Assembly (NCBI RefSeq): GCF_029892685.1
Contig: NZ_JARXVD010000015.1
Location: 94,525-158,524, forward strand
DNA length: 64,000 nucleotides
Source: Mycobacterium sp. OTB74
GTDB taxonomy: Bacteria > Actinomycetota > Actinomycetes > Mycobacteriales > Mycobacteriaceae
Direction of reading: 5' to 3'
Below the pieces are notes generated by a model that saw only the letters and a list, made by a program, of their open reading frames with translations, did not search any database and had not been told where the DNA came from. The position numbers and the translations under genes are program-made. The stretch's first letter is position 1, and each line of letters begins with the position of its first letter. This document shows, piece by piece, positions 1 to 8,304 of the stretch.

Positions 1-279
1 CAGGACGTCGTCGGAGTTGGTGGCGTCCCGGACTGCAGATGTGGCGAACGCCATAAGTTCCGCACACCCCGAACTGGTGGCGATCTTGGCGAATTCGTCG
101 ACAGTGTCGACCAGCTTGTCGGCGCCCTTGCGGGTCAACTTGCCGGAGTTGTCGATGGCCTCGGCAAGGCGCAGCGAAGCCTTGGTCGAACTCATCGGGG
201 TCGGATGACCACCCCGGCGCGCATCGACCACCAGCAGATGAACCGTATTACTGCCAACGTCGAGCACGCCCAATCGCAC
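1..279 (-). CDS. Ppx/GppA-family exopolyphosphatase, N-terminal part (Rv0496-like)
   Basis: The gene runs off the left edge; only the first 93 codons are present. The reverse-strand translation begins VRLGVLDVGSNTVHLLVVDA, the ASKHA-fold phosphate-binding loop with DVGSNT typical of Ppx/GppA phosphatases. It continues with a PMSSTKASLRLAEAI segment and AFATSAVRDA, which is the second family motif. Members hydrolyse polyphosphate or pppGpp in the cytoplasm. GTG at 279 is used; an in-frame GTG at 288 is also possible. The start faces the divergent Cys-rich gene with a very short intergenic gap, so the two probably share a promoter region. The identification is secure at family level; substrate preference cannot be judged from this fragment. 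Confidence 0.85.
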   Translation of the reverse strand, partial: MRLGVLDVGSNTVHLLVVDARRGGHPTPMSSTKASLRLAEAIDNSGKLTRKGADKLVDTVDEFAKIATSSGCAELMAFATSAVRDATNSDDVL

Positions 280-313
280 GCAAACCACGGTAGCCGGTCT
301 ACCGTTGCACGCT

Positions 314-1120
314 GTGACCGCATCAGAGGTAAGCGCTGCCGGAAAGACCGGTTCCGGCGAGGTCGGGCTGGACTTTGCCCGCGAATGGGTGGAGTTCTTC
401 GATCCTGAGAACTCGGAGCATCTGATCGCGGCGGATCTGACCTGGCTACTGTCCAAGTGGACTTGCGTTTTCGGTACCCCGGCCTGTCGCGGCACCGTCG
501 AAGGACGGCCGGACGACGGCTGCTGCAGCCACGGCGCGTTCATGGCCGACGATGACGACATCGCCCAGTTGGAGGAATCGGTCAAGCTGCTGACCGACGA
601 GGACTGGCAGTTCCGGGACAAGGGTCTGGGCCGCAAGGGCTACCTGGAGATGGACGAGTACGAAGACAAACCCAACTTGCGGACGCGCAAGTACAAGGGT
701 GCGTGCATCTTCCTCAACCGGCCCGGTTTCCCCGGCGGGATCGGCTGCGCGTTGCACAGCAAAGCGCTCAAGCTCGGTGTCGAGCCGCTGACCATGAAAC
801 CCGAGGTCTGCTGGCAGCTGCCGATCCGCCGAACCCAGGAATGGGTGACCCGGCCCGACGGCACTGAAATTCTGCGGACGGCTATCACCGAGTTCGACCG
901 CCGCGGCTGGGGTGAGGGCGGGCACGACCTGGCTTGGTACTGCACCGGCGACCCGGCTGCGCACGTCGGCGCCAAGGCGGTGTGGGAGTCATACGCGGCC
1001 GAACTGACCGAGTTACTCGGGGCGAAGGTGTACGCCGAACTGGCCAAACTGTGCCGGCGCCGGGCCGGCCTCGGGCTGGTCGCGGTTCACCCCGCGACCA
1101 AGGCGGCCGAGAAGAAGTAG
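314..1120 (+). CDS. Conserved Cys-rich protein of unknown function (Rv0495c-like)
   Basis: About 268 residues starting at GTG 314 (a TTG at 305 is in frame). The protein has no signal peptide or membrane segment. It carries a spaced set of cysteines: CVFGTPAC, GCCSHGAF, a further Cys in YKGACIFLNRPG, GIGCALH, PEVCWQLP and WYCTGD. This pattern resembles YkgJ/DUF3109-type proteins, in which clustered cysteines are thought to bind metal or an iron-sulphur cluster; that role is inferred here. It lies between the divergent Ppx gene and the convergent regX3, the arrangement I remember for Rv0495c beside Rv0496. Reading is open throughout with mycobacterial codon use. The biochemical role is unknown. 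Confidence 0.8.
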   Translation: MTASEVSAAGKTGSGEVGLDFAREWVEFFDPENSEHLIAADLTWLLSKWTCVFGTPACRGTVEGRPDDGCCSHGAFMADDDDIAQLEESVKLLTDEDWQFRDKGLGRKGYLEMDEYEDKPNLRTRKYKGACIFLNRPGFPGGIGCALHSKALKLGVEPLTMKPEVCWQLPIRRTQEWVTRPDGTEILRTAITEFDRRGWGEGGHDLAWYCTGDPAAHVGAKAVWESYAAELTELLGAKVYAELAKLCRRRAGLGLVAVHPATKAAEKK

Positions 1121-1138
1121 TCGGGGACCGGTCCCCGA

Positions 1139-1825
1139 CTAGCCCTCCAACTTGTAGCCCAACCCGCGCACCGTCACCAGGTGCACCGGGTTGGCCGGGT
1201 CTGCCTCGATCTTGGAGCGCAGTCGCTTGACGTGCACATCCAGCGTCTTGGTGTCGCCGACATAGTCGGCACCCCACACCCGGTCGATCAGCTGGCCGCG
1301 GGTCAGCACTCGCCCGCTGTTGCGCATCAGGTACTCCAGGAGGTCAAACTCCTTGAGCGGCAAGGTGATCGGCTCACTGTTCACCGACACGATGTGCCGC
1401 TCGACGTCCATCCGCACCGGGCCGGCCTCGAGCACGCCATCCGGGCCACCCCCGTCGTCGGATTCGCCGCCGCGGCGCAGCACCGCACGGATCCGGGCGA
1501 TCAGTTCCCGAGCCGAATAAGGCTTGGTGACGTAGTCGTCAGCACCCAGTTCCAGCCCCACGACCTTGTCGATCTCACTGTCCCGCGCGGTGACCATGAT
1601 CACCGGGACGCTGGAACGGGCCCGCAGCTGCTTGCATACGTCGGTGCCGCTCATGCCAGGCAGCATCAGGTCCAGCAGCACGATATCGGCTCCGGAACGG
1701 TCGAATTCGGCCAACGCCGAGGGGCCGTCGGTGACGACGGTGGCTTCGAAGCCCTCCTTGCGGAGCAGGAAAGCCAGGGGATCAGCCAGGGACTCCTCGT
1801 CCTCCACGATCAGCACGCTGGTCAT
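1139..1825 (-). CDS. regX3: Response regulator RegX3 (OmpR/PhoB family)
   Basis: A 228-residue two-domain regulator. The receiver domain (about 1-120) shows the acidic pair in VEDEE, the phospho-acceptor Asp52 in VLLDLMLPG, a Thr in MVTARD and the Lys in YVTKPYSA. The C-terminal winged-helix DNA-binding domain (about 130-228) ends with VRGLGYKLEG. RegX3 is the phosphate-starvation regulator of mycobacteria, partnered with SenX3. Its ATG overlaps the senX3 stop by four bases (ATGA), so the two are translationally coupled, with senX3 first. No MIRU-type spacer separates them, unlike in the M. tuberculosis complex as I remember it. Confidence 0.95.
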   Translation of the reverse strand: MTSVLIVEDEESLADPLAFLLRKEGFEATVVTDGPSALAEFDRSGADIVLLDLMLPGMSGTDVCKQLRARSSVPVIMVTARDSEIDKVVGLELGADDYVTKPYSARELIARIRAVLRRGGESDDGGGPDGVLEAGPVRMDVERHIVSVNSEPITLPLKEFDLLEYLMRNSGRVLTRGQLIDRVWGADYVGDTKTLDVHVKRLRSKIEADPANPVHLVTVRGLGYKLEG

Positions 1826-3036
1826 TGGTTCTGACGCCCTCCTAATGATGGGACCGAATGATCATCCGACGCTGCAACGTCGGTGTCGTCCGAGTCGAGA
1901 CAAGCCGGGATCGACAGCGTGAAAGTCGACCCGGTGCCCGGCTGACTCCACAGCCGGATGGTTCCATTGTGGTTGGCCGCAACATGTTTGACGATGGCCA
2001 ACCCCAGCCCGGTACCGCCGGTGGCCCGGGACCGCGCCTTGTCGACGCGGAAGAATCGTTCGAAAACCCGCTCCTGGTCGGCTTTCGCGATGCCGATACC
2101 GCGGTCGGTCACCGCGATCTCGATATTGTCGCCGCGCCGGCGCCGACTGATCGACACCTGAGAACCCTTGGGCGAGTAAGCAATCGCGTTGGACACCAGG
2201 TTCGCCAGGGCGGTGGACAGCAGCGTTTCACTGCCCAGCACCTGGTAGCCGTGCGGCGTATCGGTGGTGATCGCGATGTCGGCGTTGTCGGCGGCCACCT
2301 TATGTCGCGAAACCACCTCCGCCACAATGGAATCTACGTCGACAGCGGCCAGATCCGGCAGCGGCTCGGCACCCTGCAGCCGGGACAGTTCGATCAACTC
2401 ACCGACCATGTTGGCCAGGCGGTTGGACTCGGTGACGATCTTCTCGGCGAACCGGGTCACTGTCTCCGGGTCCTCCGCGGACGCCAGCAGCGCCTCCGCC
2501 AACAGGCCCATGGCACCCACCGGCGTCTTGAGCTCGTGGCTGACGTTGGCCACGAAGTCGCGCCGGCTGGCCTCCATGCGGGCCTGTTCAGACTGGTCGT
2601 CGACGTAGACCACCGCGAACCGGCCATCCTGTTCAGTCAACTGACGCACCTGGCCCCGGATGGACAGACTGGCGCGGCCGTTGCGCCGCTTGGCCGGGGC
2701 GAGCGCGAACTCCACGTCTTCGCCGGTGGCCAGGGTGCGCTGGGCTGCTGCCCAGGCCTGGTCCTCCAATAAGCGGTCGCGCACCAGGCCCAGCTCGCGG
2801 GCCCGGCCGTTCGTGTAAACCACATCACGATAAGTGTCGACAACAGCGATCCCGACCGGCGACAGCGACACGATGTAAGCGAACATCTGTGACAGCGTCA
2901 TGCCGGCCTGCTCTGCCGCGCGGCGCTGCCGGCGTTCGATCAGCCGGGGCGCGAGCAGCACACCCGCCACGATTCCGGTGACCAACGCAAGCAATGCCGT
3001 GACTGCCACCAAAGGCAGCGCAGACGACACACTCAC
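1822..3036 (-). CDS. senX3: Sensor histidine kinase SenX3
   Basis: A membrane sensor kinase of about 404 residues. It has an N-terminal hydrophobic segment (LVAVTALLALVTGIVAGVLL), a PAS-like region, the phospho-acceptor histidine motif FVANVSHELKTPVGAMG, an N-box (ALANLVSNAIAYSP), a G1 motif (VTDRGIGI) and a G2 motif (GGTGLGLAIV). GTG 3036 is chosen because VSVSSALPLVA aligns with the remembered N-terminus of M. tuberculosis SenX3; ATG 3054 is an alternative six codons longer. SenX3 phosphorylates or dephosphorylates RegX3 in response to phosphate supply. It is followed by regX3 with a 4-bp overlap. Confidence 0.93.
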   Translation of the reverse strand: MSVSSALPLVAVTALLALVTGIVAGVLLAPRLIERRQRRAAEQAGMTLSQMFAYIVSLSPVGIAVVDTYRDVVYTNGRARELGLVRDRLLEDQAWAAAQRTLATGEDVEFALAPAKRRNGRASLSIRGQVRQLTEQDGRFAVVYVDDQSEQARMEASRRDFVANVSHELKTPVGAMGLLAEALLASAEDPETVTRFAEKIVTESNRLANMVGELIELSRLQGAEPLPDLAAVDVDSIVAEVVSRHKVAADNADIAITTDTPHGYQVLGSETLLSTALANLVSNAIAYSPKGSQVSISRRRRGDNIEIAVTDRGIGIAKADQERVFERFFRVDKARSRATGGTGLGLAIVKHVAANHNGTIRLWSQPGTGSTFTLSIPACLDSDDTDVAASDDHSVPSLGGRQNQ

Positions 3037-3129
3037 GTGCGAAATCGTACGCATTGGGTGAACGTCATCCCAGCAACGTGCGGCCAGATTGGGACACGTC
3101 ACACAGACAAATCCAGGTATTCGGCTGGT

Positions 3130-3146
3130 GTTTACCCGCGTTCACC
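3130..3146. promoter_or_regulatory. Possible RegX3/Pho-box-like direct repeat upstream of senX3
   Basis: Two heptamers, GTTTACC and GTTCACC, lie in direct orientation with start-to-start spacing of 10 bp, about 95 bp before the senX3 start. A third copy in opposite orientation (GGTGAAC, 3057-3063) lies closer to the gene. PhoB/RegX3-type boxes are tandem heptamers usually 11 bp apart, so the match is imperfect. Autoregulation of senX3-regX3 is known for the family; the site assignment is inference. Confidence 0.35.
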
Positions 3147-3160
3147 CGACGTTTGCTGAG

Positions 3161-3904
3161 CTAGTTCTTCTTGGCGCCTTGGGCCGCCACTGCAGCGGCA
3201 CCGGCCGCGGCGGCCTCCGGGTCCAGGTATTCGCCGCCCGGGATGGTCGGATTGAGGTCTTCGTCGAGCTCGTACCGCAGTGGGATGCCGGTCGGGATGT
3301 TGAGGCCGGTGATCTCGTCCTCAGACATACCGTCGAGGTACTTGACCAATGCCCGCAACGAATTGCCGTGCGCGGCGATCAGCACCGTCTTGCCGGCCCT
3401 TAGATCGGGGACGATGGCCTGCTCGTAGTACGGCACGAACCGCTCGACCACATCGGCCAGGCATTCGGTCAACGGGGCCTCGATTCCCGCGTACCGCGGG
3501 TCGCCGTCCTGGCTATAGGTGCTGCCCTTTTCGATCGGCGGCGGCGGGGTGTCATAGCTGCGCCGCCACGCCATGAACTGCTCCTCGCCGTATTTGGCGA
3601 GGGTCTCGGCCTTGTTCAGGCCCTGCAGAGCGCCGTAGTGGCGTTCGTTGAGGCGCCAATCGCGATGCACCGGAATCCAGTGCCGGTCGGCGGCGTCCAG
3701 CGCCAGGTTCGCAGTGTTGATCGCCCGGCGCAGCAGCGAGGTGTACAGCACGTCGGGCAGCACGCCCTGCTCGGCCAGCAGCTTGCCACCGCGAACGGCC
3801 TCAGCCCGGCCCTTGTCGGTCAGGTCGACGTCGACCCACCCGGTGAACAGATTCTTCTCGTTCCACTGGCTCTCACCATGACGAAGCAGGATCAAGGTCG
3901 ACAT
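3161..3904 (-). CDS. gpmA: 2,3-bisphosphoglycerate-dependent phosphoglycerate mutase
   Basis: A 247-residue histidine-phosphatase-fold enzyme interconverting 3- and 2-phosphoglycerate in glycolysis and gluconeogenesis. The catalytic motif LILLRHGESQWN contains the phosphorylated His. The partner signature LIAAHGNSLRALVKYL and the substrate-binding NERHYGALQG segment are present. ATG 3904 begins the family N-terminus (MSTLILLRHG); further upstream in-frame codons do not look homologous. The C-terminus is Ala-rich and ends GAKKN. It lies just downstream of senX3-regX3 on the map, in the gpm1-senX3-regX3 arrangement known from mycobacteria. Confidence 0.95.
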   Translation of the reverse strand: MSTLILLRHGESQWNEKNLFTGWVDVDLTDKGRAEAVRGGKLLAEQGVLPDVLYTSLLRRAINTANLALDAADRHWIPVHRDWRLNERHYGALQGLNKAETLAKYGEEQFMAWRRSYDTPPPPIEKGSTYSQDGDPRYAGIEAPLTECLADVVERFVPYYEQAIVPDLRAGKTVLIAAHGNSLRALVKYLDGMSEDEITGLNIPTGIPLRYELDEDLNPTIPGGEYLDPEAAAAGAAAVAAQGAKKN

Positions 3905-4118
3905 GGGCTCGATCTTCTCACGTGCAGCTTTGCCTAACGAAAGTGGGCGAAAGGGCCACTCCAGAGGGCCTGCCGGCAACCGTTTCGTCCGTCCCGACGA
4001 GCGGGCCAAGCCGGGAATGACGCTGCTCACCCGGCAACTTCGTGCCGCAGGAGGGCCGACCCGCCGGACGCCATGCCAGCCCTGGAAGGGCGGTGTAACC
4101 CGAGGCCGCTACTTGGCC

Positions 4119-4625
4119 CTACTCCGGGCGCAGGTGCTCGAACGCTTTGAGGTTCGTCAGCGACTCACCGCGGGACAGTCGCCACTCCCATTCCTTCTGA
4201 ATGGACGTCCGAAAACCCAGCTCAAGCAGGGTGTTGAAGTCGAAGTCGACGGCCTCGATGACCTGGCCCAACAGCCGGTCGATCTCCTCGGGCGTCACCG
4301 CGTGCAGCGACACGCGGCCCACCAGATAGATGTCCCCGACGTTGTCCAGCGTGTACGCCATGCCGTACAACCGCCGATTGCGGCGCAGCAGGTATTTGTA
4401 GACGCCCTCGAAATTCTCGTCCGGCTGGCGGCAGACGAACGCCTCCAACCGCACTCCGTGCGCACTGATGCTCAGCAGTGTGTTGGTCATCAGCCGACGC
4501 TCACCGGGCAGTGCTACCGCGATGCCCGGCCGGCCGTTGACGCCACCATCGTGATGGGAGAACTCCAGTTCATGCGCGCGCAGCGTGTCCACGATCAACT
4601 GCTCGACCTCGGCGGCAGAGCTCAT
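4119..4625 (-). CDS. YbjN-domain protein (Rv0487-like)
   Basis: A 168-residue cytoplasmic protein beginning MSSAAEVEQLIVDTLRAHEL. It has the alternating pattern of a YbjN/T3SS-chaperone-like fold: a HHDGG loop, the hydrophobic strand LLSISAHGVRLEAFV, YKYLLRRNRRLYGMAYTL, and a C-terminal helical region ending LKAFEHLRPE. Actinobacterial members sit next to mshA and have no established reaction. It starts 31 bp after the mshA stop on the same strand, so co-transcription with mshA is likely. The 214-bp gap that follows (3905-4118) holds no recognisable gene. Confidence 0.85.
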   Translation of the reverse strand: MSSAAEVEQLIVDTLRAHELEFSHHDGGVNGRPGIAVALPGERRLMTNTLLSISAHGVRLEAFVCRQPDENFEGVYKYLLRRNRRLYGMAYTLDNVGDIYLVGRVSLHAVTPEEIDRLLGQVIEAVDFDFNTLLELGFRTSIQKEWEWRLSRGESLTNLKAFEHLRPE

Positions 4626-4656
4626 GCGCGATCCGCCTCCGCTACTCGCTGATCAC

Positions 4657-5931
4657 TCATGCGCGCACTCCCCTTCGCATCGAGAATCGACGGGCCCTGC
4701 GCGACAACGCATCCCTGCGTGGTCGACGACCCCGATAATCGGAAATCGCCCGGTTGTAACTGGCCAGCAGTGCATCGACGGTGTGCGCCCAGGAGAACTC
4801 CGAGGCGTGCCGTAATGCGCCGTCCCGCAACGTTTCTGCGCGGGCCAGCGCCGACCTCAGAGCCACGGCCCAATCGTCAGGATCATGGGAGCCCACCAGC
4901 ACCCCACTGACCTCGTCACGCACTGCCACCGGCAGACCGCCGACCGCGGCCGCCACCACCGGTGTCCCACAGGCCTGCGCCTCCACTGCGACCAACCCGA
5001 AGGATTCCGAATAGCTGGGCACCGCAACAACATCCGCGGCCCGGTAAACATTGACCAGGTCCAAACGCGACTGCGGCGGCAAGAACATCACACGGTCAGC
5101 GATACCCAGTTCACCGGCCAACGAAACCAGCCCGTCCGGTGCCGCCAGGCCACTGCCCGACGGTCCACCGGCCACCAGCACGCGCACTCCAGGCATCTGC
5201 GCCGCGGCGCGCAGCAATACGTCCGGCGCTTTCAACGGCTGAATCCGTCCGATGAAGGCGACCACCGACTCATCAGCTGAAAGCCCAAGTGCGGCACGGG
5301 CTTCGCCCTTGTCGCCCGGCGTGAACACGGCTAGGTCGACTCCGGGGTACACCACGTCGATTCGGGACGGGTCCGCATGGTGCAGCGAAACCAGTTGCTG
5401 CGCTTCATCTTCGGTGTTGACGATCAGCCGGTCGGCAGCGTCCACCACCTGCTGCTCACCGACCGCACGCAACGCCGGCTCGGGGGTATCGCCCTGCGCC
5501 AACGACAGATTCTTCACCGCGGCCAGAGTGTGTGCGGTGTGAACGAGGGGTACCGCCCACCGGTCAGAGGCCAGCCAGCCGACCTGACCGGACAGCCAGT
5601 AGTGCGAGTGCACGATGTCGTAGTAGCCAGGCTCATGGTTGGCTTCGACGCGCAGCACTCCGGCGGTGAACGCACACAGCTGGGTCGGCAGGTCGTACTT
5701 GTCCAGCCCCTCGAACGGGCCGGCAACCACGTTTCGCACCAGCACCCCGGGTGCCACTCGCACCACCGGCGCATCGCTGGACGAGGTGGCTCGGGTGAAA
5801 ATCTCCACCTCGACGCCGCGGCGGGCCAACTCCAGCGCACTCTGCAGGACGTAGACATTCATACCGCCGGCATCGCCGGTGCCGGGCTGGGCTAGCGGCG
5901 AGGTATGGACCGACAAGACGGCGACACGCAC
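4657..5931 (-). CDS. mshA: D-inositol-3-phosphate glycosyltransferase MshA
   Basis: A GT4-family glycosyltransferase that joins GlcNAc to inositol phosphate in the first step of mycothiol synthesis. The N-terminus VAVLSVHTSPLAQPGTGDAG is the MshA donor-domain signature. Also visible are VHSHYWLSG, HTAHTLAAVKNL, FIGRIQPLKAPDVLL and the EX7E-like PSYSESFGLVAVEAQACG. The start is GTG 5931. A GGAGG sits almost against it, so the start is not fully secure, but no other good candidate exists before the ORF enters the upstream ROK gene. Length is about 424 residues, with an Arg-rich tail. Gene order ROK regulator-mshA-ybjN matches Rv0485-Rv0487. Confidence 0.93.
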   Translation of the reverse strand: MRVAVLSVHTSPLAQPGTGDAGGMNVYVLQSALELARRGVEVEIFTRATSSSDAPVVRVAPGVLVRNVVAGPFEGLDKYDLPTQLCAFTAGVLRVEANHEPGYYDIVHSHYWLSGQVGWLASDRWAVPLVHTAHTLAAVKNLSLAQGDTPEPALRAVGEQQVVDAADRLIVNTEDEAQQLVSLHHADPSRIDVVYPGVDLAVFTPGDKGEARAALGLSADESVVAFIGRIQPLKAPDVLLRAAAQMPGVRVLVAGGPSGSGLAAPDGLVSLAGELGIADRVMFLPPQSRLDLVNVYRAADVVAVPSYSESFGLVAVEAQACGTPVVAAAVGGLPVAVRDEVSGVLVGSHDPDDWAVALRSALARAETLRDGALRHASEFSWAHTVDALLASYNRAISDYRGRRPRRDALSRRARRFSMRRGVRA

Positions 5932-5989
5932 ACCTCCATCCTTGCACCGGTCAGGTTCTGGCCTCGTGGCCGGTGGTCCAAGCTGGGGT

Positions 5990-7282
5990 TTAGGCGCCGC
6001 GCAGGGCCCGCCGCATTGCACCGATCGGGTCGGCGTACAGGCCGCCCAGCGACACCACGCCGGCACCCGCTTCCTGCACCCTGTTGCCGAACGTCGTCAT
6101 CCGGATATTCCGGGCGCCCAGCACACTGCGGTCCGCGAAAGCCTTGTCGACCAGCGGAAAGCCCTCGGGGTATTCGGTGAACGCCTGCCCGCCGACCACC
6201 AGGTCGTCGGGGTTGAGCAGGTCGCGCAGCAAGGCCACCGCCTCACCGAGGACCCGGGCACGCTCGGCAAGCAACTCGACGGCCGCGGTGCTGCCGGACC
6301 GGGCCGCACGCAGCACCGAGGCGAGAGTCGACGTCGGCCCTTCAGCGGGCACGATGCGCTGCTTGCGGGCCGCGTTCAGCACCGCCTCGTCGCTGACCGT
6401 GGATTCCAACCGTCCGGTGCCGCCGAGCAGCTCCGAGAACACCGGCAGTGCCGAAATGGTGCCCGGGCCGCTGAACGGCGAATGCACCTTGCCACCGATC
6501 GACAGCGCATAGCCGACCGTCTCGCGGGCGTACACATAGAGGCTTGTTGCACTCTCGGTCGCGGCCGCTGACCGGCGCGCGCCGAGCAGCAACTCCGCAC
6601 CCGCCATGGCGTCCACGTGCGAAGCCAGGGACACCGGTAGCCCCAGCCGCTGGGCCAGCACCGGCCCGACGGGTGCGTCCGCCCAGCCCAGCCGTGGATG
6701 GTCGAGATGACCGGTCGCACTGTCGACCACGCCACCGGCTGCCACACCCACCCACAGCGGCCGGCGCCGGTGCCAGCGGCTCAGGTAGCGCAGCGCGCTC
6801 TCGGCCAGCGATGACAGCGCCGTGCTCTGGTTGCCGCGCGGCGTGGGGGTCTCGACCACGTCCAGCGTGCGGCCGAACAGGTCGGTGGCAACCATTGCCG
6901 TGCTCCGCGCACCGATGTGCAGGCCCAGCGTCAGGAACGGTTCGTGGTTGACCTCGACGGGGACCCGCGGCCGACCGATCGCCCCGGATACCGCCAGGTC
7001 GGCGCGTTCCCGCAACACCCCGACGTCGAGCAACGCGGTGACCTGGCGGTTCACGGTGGCGATGCTGAGCCCGGTGGCCTGCGCAATCACGTCGCGGGCG
7101 ATGGGGCCACGCAGGCGCGCCGCTCCGAAAACAGAGCCGGACGCAGCGTCGGCAACCCGCAACGACGGCGCGACGACGTGGTGCCGCGCGAGGAGCGCGC
7201 GTTTGGCGTGCGCGGCAGAACGGATGCCGGAAGGGGTAGAAACGCCGGCGGCGGGAGAAACGACAGTGGCAGAAGTACGCAT
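5990..7282 (-). CDS. ROK-type winged-helix transcriptional regulator (Rv0485-like)
   Basis: About 430 residues starting at ATG 7282 (MRTSATVVSPAAG). The N-terminal winged-helix region contains RDVIAQATGLSIATVNRQV, a clear recognition-helix pattern. The C-terminal ROK/sugar-kinase-like domain includes LGLHIGARSTAMVATDLFG, VGVAAGGVV and DDLVVGGQAF. The usual ROK zinc-binding Cys cluster is not apparent, so a kinase function is unlikely. Rv0485 has been described as a regulator linked to PE/PPE gene expression; extending that to this copy is inference. It is followed by mshA on the same strand and shares a 236-bp divergent region with the SDR gene, which holds a 12-bp inverted repeat. Confidence 0.85.
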   Translation of the reverse strand: MRTSATVVSPAAGVSTPSGIRSAAHAKRALLARHHVVAPSLRVADAASGSVFGAARLRGPIARDVIAQATGLSIATVNRQVTALLDVGVLRERADLAVSGAIGRPRVPVEVNHEPFLTLGLHIGARSTAMVATDLFGRTLDVVETPTPRGNQSTALSSLAESALRYLSRWHRRRPLWVGVAAGGVVDSATGHLDHPRLGWADAPVGPVLAQRLGLPVSLASHVDAMAGAELLLGARRSAAATESATSLYVYARETVGYALSIGGKVHSPFSGPGTISALPVFSELLGGTGRLESTVSDEAVLNAARKQRIVPAEGPTSTLASVLRAARSGSTAAVELLAERARVLGEAVALLRDLLNPDDLVVGGQAFTEYPEGFPLVDKAFADRSVLGARNIRMTTFGNRVQEAGAGVVSLGGLYADPIGAMRRALRGA

Positions 7283-7362
7283 TGAGTGTCCTAGGGAAAG
7301 AAGTCGGGCGGTGGGTCTGCGGGCCACACCTGGCGACATCTAGGACAGCGGGAAGCGTCCGG

Positions 7363-7435
7363 TCTCAGTCAGGCGCGGCGAAAAGCGCGACAACAACACG
7401 AACGCCGCAACGCGACGACGGATGCCTGACTGAGA
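7363..7435. repeat. 12-bp inverted repeat in the divergent ROK regulator/SDR spacer
   Basis: TCTCAGTCAGGC (7363-7374) and GCCTGACTGAGA (7424-7435) are perfect reverse complements separated by 49 bp. They lie in the divergent promoter region between the ROK-type regulator (start 7282) and the SDR gene (start 7519). Two distant half-sites could be operators bridged by a multimeric repressor, or the arms could form a long RNA stem. No strong open reading frame occupies the spacer. Confidence 0.6.
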
Positions 7436-7518
7436 TTCACGAGGAGGAATTTAGCACGCCCACAACGCCGTACGACGATCGAGCAGCGAGGGACGAGTCG
7501 CGTTGAGGAGTGCGGCCA

Positions 7519-8304
7519 ATGACTAAGGTCGGTCACATGTCATCCGCAGAACACCCCGTCCGCGTCGCTGTGGTCACCGGTGCCAGCTCAGGAATTGGCG
7601 CCGCCACCGCGAAAACCCTTGCCGGCCTTGGCTTTCACGTGGTCTGCGCAGCTCGCCGAGCCGACCGGGTCAGCGCCTTGGCGCAAGAAATCGGCGGTAC
7701 CGCCGTTGTCGCTGATGTCACAGACCAGGCTTCGGTCGACGCGTTGGCGGCCCGCGCCGCCCAACTGGGTGCCGTGCACGTGCTGGTCAACAACGCCGGC
7801 GGCGCGAAGGGTCTGGCACCGGTTGCCGAGACCGACCTGGCGCACTGGGACTGGATGTGGCAGACCAACGTTATAGGCACCTTGCGGGTGACCCGGGCAC
7901 TGCTGTCGGCACTGATCACCTCCGGTGACGGGTTGATCGTCACAGTCACCTCGATCGCCGCGCTGGAGACCTACGACAACGGCTCGGCCTATATCGCCGC
8001 CAAGCACGCTCAGGGCGCCATGCATCGCACGCTGCGCGGTGAGCTGCTCGGAAAACCGGTGCGGCTCACCGAGATTGCGCCCGGCGCGGTCGAGACCGAA
8101 TTCTCGCTGGTGCGCTTCGACGGTGATGAGGCGCGCGCAGACGCGGTCTACCAGGGCATCACGCCGTTGGTCGCGCAGGATGTCGCCGAGGTGATCGGTT
8201 TTGTGGCGTCCCGCCCGCCGCACGTCGATCTGGACCAGATCGTCATGCGGCCTCGGGACCAGGCGCCCTACAGCCGGTTCAACCGCCGGGCAGCATCGCA
8301 GTAG
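7519..8304 (+). CDS. Short-chain dehydrogenase/reductase (Rv0484c-like)
   Basis: About 261 residues. The Rossmann motif VVTGASSGIGAATAKTLA, the NNAGG strand-4 motif and the catalytic Tyr-Lys pair in SAYIAAKHAQGAMH are all visible, with a Ser in VTVTSIAAL. It is a classical SDR using NAD(P)H; the PGAVETEFS segment after the active site is typical. ATG 7519 has GAGGAG eight bases upstream; ATG 7537 (MSSAEHP) and GTG 7510 are alternatives. Its 3' end overlaps the convergent lprQ gene by 26 bp. The substrate is unknown. Confidence 0.88.
   Translation: MTKVGHMSSAEHPVRVAVVTGASSGIGAATAKTLAGLGFHVVCAARRADRVSALAQEIGGTAVVADVTDQASVDALAARAAQLGAVHVLVNNAGGAKGLAPVAETDLAHWDWMWQTNVIGTLRVTRALLSALITSGDGLIVTVTSIAALETYDNGSAYIAAKHAQGAMHRTLRGELLGKPVRLTEIAPGAVETEFSLVRFDGDEARADAVYQGITPLVAQDVAEVIGFVASRPPHVDLDQIVMRPRDQAPYSRFNRRAASQ

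Noticed and set aside
1858..2772. 304-codon plus-strand frame over senX3
   Set aside because: It is antisense to the kinase and no protein family is recognisable.
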